NCBI GenBank assembly: GCA_002327865.1
Contig: DCUQ01000005.1
Span: forward strand, 1 to 27,891
DNA length: 27,891 nt
Source: Syntrophaceae bacterium UBA2210
Lineage (GTDB): Bacteria > Desulfobacterota > Syntrophia > Syntrophales > UBA2210
Direction of reading: 5' to 3'
The notes beneath the pieces are model-generated. The model saw nothing but the letters and a program-made list of their open reading frames with translations. It did no database searches and was not told the origin of the DNA. Shown one piece after another: positions 27,278-27,891 of the stretch (position 1 is the first letter of the stretch; the number at the start of each line of letters is the position of its first letter). The position numbers and the translations under genes were made by a program.

Positions 27278-27352
27278 GTAGAACGGCCTGTATAACAGGC
27301 CGGCTTTTTAGCATAGCGGAAAAGCCGGTCCTTGTTGAACCAGATGTTGGTG
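27278..27352 (-). repeat. attC-like recombination site of the putative cassette
   Basis: A 75-base imperfect palindrome starts right at the stop codon of the cassette gene. On the minus strand it has R'' CACCAAC (27352-27346) and an inner perfect 9-base stem, CCGGCTTTT/AAAAGCCGG (27300-27308 with 27320-27328). Outer arms (AACAAGG against AACAGG, with an extra-helical A) and a right box GTTCTAC (27284-27278) complete it. Length and bulged-stem plan fit attC sites. The R boxes deviate from RYYYAAC/GTTRRRY. An alternative GGCCTG/CAGGCC hairpin (27285-27301), followed on the plus strand by GGCTTTTT, could instead be a terminator. Confidence 0.45.
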
Positions 27353-27834
27353 TTACTTTAATTGAATAATTCCGTTTATTATTGCGACAATGAAAGAAAT
27401 TCCACTCGCCCAACCTATTAAGTGAAATATCCGGTCGAGTAGTTTACTCCTGATAGAACTTTTTGTGACAAAATCTTCCCATTCCATTTCATTGTCATAT
27501 AGGTTTTTGACATAGGTCTTATAATCAGATAAATATTTTTCTACTGAATAATAATCAATCACGGCATGTAAGACAGAGAACAAAATTCCAATAGCGAAAA
27601 CGCAAATTGAAAAATTAATGTCGGCATTATTTTTTTAGCGGCAACATAAGTTAATGAAGCCAGTAGTGCACCAGCATTGAGTGTGAATAGATAACTGTTA
27701 ATTCTCGTTAATGTTGTCTCACGCACCTGTCGCCAACCAGTCCATAATTCTTTAACATAATTCAGCTTGCTTCTCCTTTCGGTTTCATTCGTAATTTCAT
27801 TAAATTTTGTCATTATTATCCTTTTCGATACCAA
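27284..27834 (-). mobile_element. Putative integron gene cassette (551 bases)
   Basis: The unit runs on the minus strand from TTGGTATCG (27834 downward), after the G of a preceding GTTGGTA box, to the G of CCG/TTCTAC at 27284. It holds one small gene directly followed by an attC-like palindrome, the standard cassette plan, and its size is typical. If circularised, its 5' end would give R' GTTGGTA against its own R'' CACCAAC, complementary at 6 of 7 positions. No integrase or attI is visible, so it may belong to an array beyond the right edge. Boundaries are inferred, not proven. Confidence 0.45.
27353..27813 (-). pseudogene. Frameshifted small three-helix membrane protein gene (cassette-borne)
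   Basis: Two minus-strand frames join into one protein if a single base is added to the run of seven T (plus strand 27630-27636; AAAAAAA in the message). The first frame starts at ATG 27813 (MTKFNEITNETERR, ribosome site AAAGGA) and runs to ...LLASLTYVAAKK. The second continues as NNADINFSICVFAIGILFSV and ends GIIQLK at 27353. The restored product is 153 residues with three hydrophobic segments (about 43-61, 65-90 and 130-150) and a charged cytoplasmic loop between the last two. No function is recognised; the layout is loosely SLATT-like. The shift may be a sequencing error, a real mutation, or slippage on the A-run. Confidence 0.65.
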
Positions 27835-27891
27835 CGTTTTAGCTCAGCGGCCGCCAAAGGTGGTCCGTGCAGTTCCCCCAAAGTGATGGAC
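27829..27891 (-). repeat. Partial upstream attC-like site at the window edge
   Basis: On the minus strand this reads ...GAACTGCACGGACC, an imperfect hairpin (GGACCACC, TTT, GGCGGCC), then GCTGAGCTAAAACGTTGGTAT. The AAAACGTT with a following GG is typical of the right (L'/R') half of attC sites. Its R' is GTTGGTA (27835-27829), the same sequence that pairs with R'' of the next site. The left half lies beyond the window, so it cannot be completed. Confidence 0.4.

Noticed and set aside
27120..27413. 97-residue minus-strand ORF near the right end
   Set aside because: It crosses the attC-like palindrome and the 3' part of the membrane-protein gene in another frame, and its sequence looks random.

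Overview
The window reads as chromosomal DNA of a diderm (Gram-negative) bacterium with meso-diaminopimelate peptidoglycan. MurE carries the DNPR motif and there is a MipA/OmpV-type outer-membrane protein near the right end. A selenocysteine elongation factor (SelB) next to FdhD points to anaerobic formate metabolism through a selenoprotein formate dehydrogenase. Together with a PASTA-tailed FtsI and the dcw gene order, this suggests a member of the former Deltaproteobacteria (Desulfobacterota or relatives). The taxon is inference only, because no rRNA or other marker is present.

Left part (1-5200). After about 250 bases without a gene, yggS (PLP homeostasis protein) runs rightward and converges on a leftward three-gene operon, selB-fdhD-yhaM-like. 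The operon junctions are 4-base TTGA overlaps, so fdhD and the yhaM-like gene both appear to start with TTG. ruvX (yqgF) starts divergently from selB, followed by mltG.

Centre (6258-23392). This is an essentially complete division and cell-wall (dcw) cluster in canonical order: mraZ, rsmH, ftsL, ftsI, murE, murF, mraY, murD, ftsW, murG, murC, murB, ftsQ, ftsA, ftsZ. Most junctions overlap by 4 bases or are separated by a few bases. A strong sigma70-type promoter (TTGACA, 17-base spacer, TATAGT) precedes mraZ. It is followed by three GTGGA(G/T) repeats at an exact 10-base period, the expected form of an MraZ autoregulatory operator. No ddl gene lies in the cluster. The genes supply the cytoplasmic route from UDP-MurNAc to lipid II (MurB, C, D, E, F, MraY, MurG) and the divisome core (FtsZ, FtsA, FtsQ, FtsL, FtsI, FtsW).

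Right part (23393-27891). Gene density drops. There is a small two-helix membrane protein and a metallo-beta-lactamase-fold hydrolase (both leftward), then a DUF6794-like protein, a 76-residue orphan and a MipA/OmpV-like barrel (rightward). The last ~550 bases look like an integron gene cassette on the minus strand: a small three-helix membrane-protein gene, frameshifted at a 7-base homopolymer, followed by a 75-base imperfect palindrome with attC-like boxes and preceded by part of a second one that runs off the window. The cassette's own two ends would make complementary R boxes (6 of 7) on circularisation, which is the best evidence for this reading. No integrase is in the window.

The most interesting items are the putative cassette and attC sites, the FdhD that lacks the usual catalytic cysteine, the TTGA-coupled selB-fdhD-yhaM operon, and the MraZ operator that runs into the mraZ ribosome binding site.
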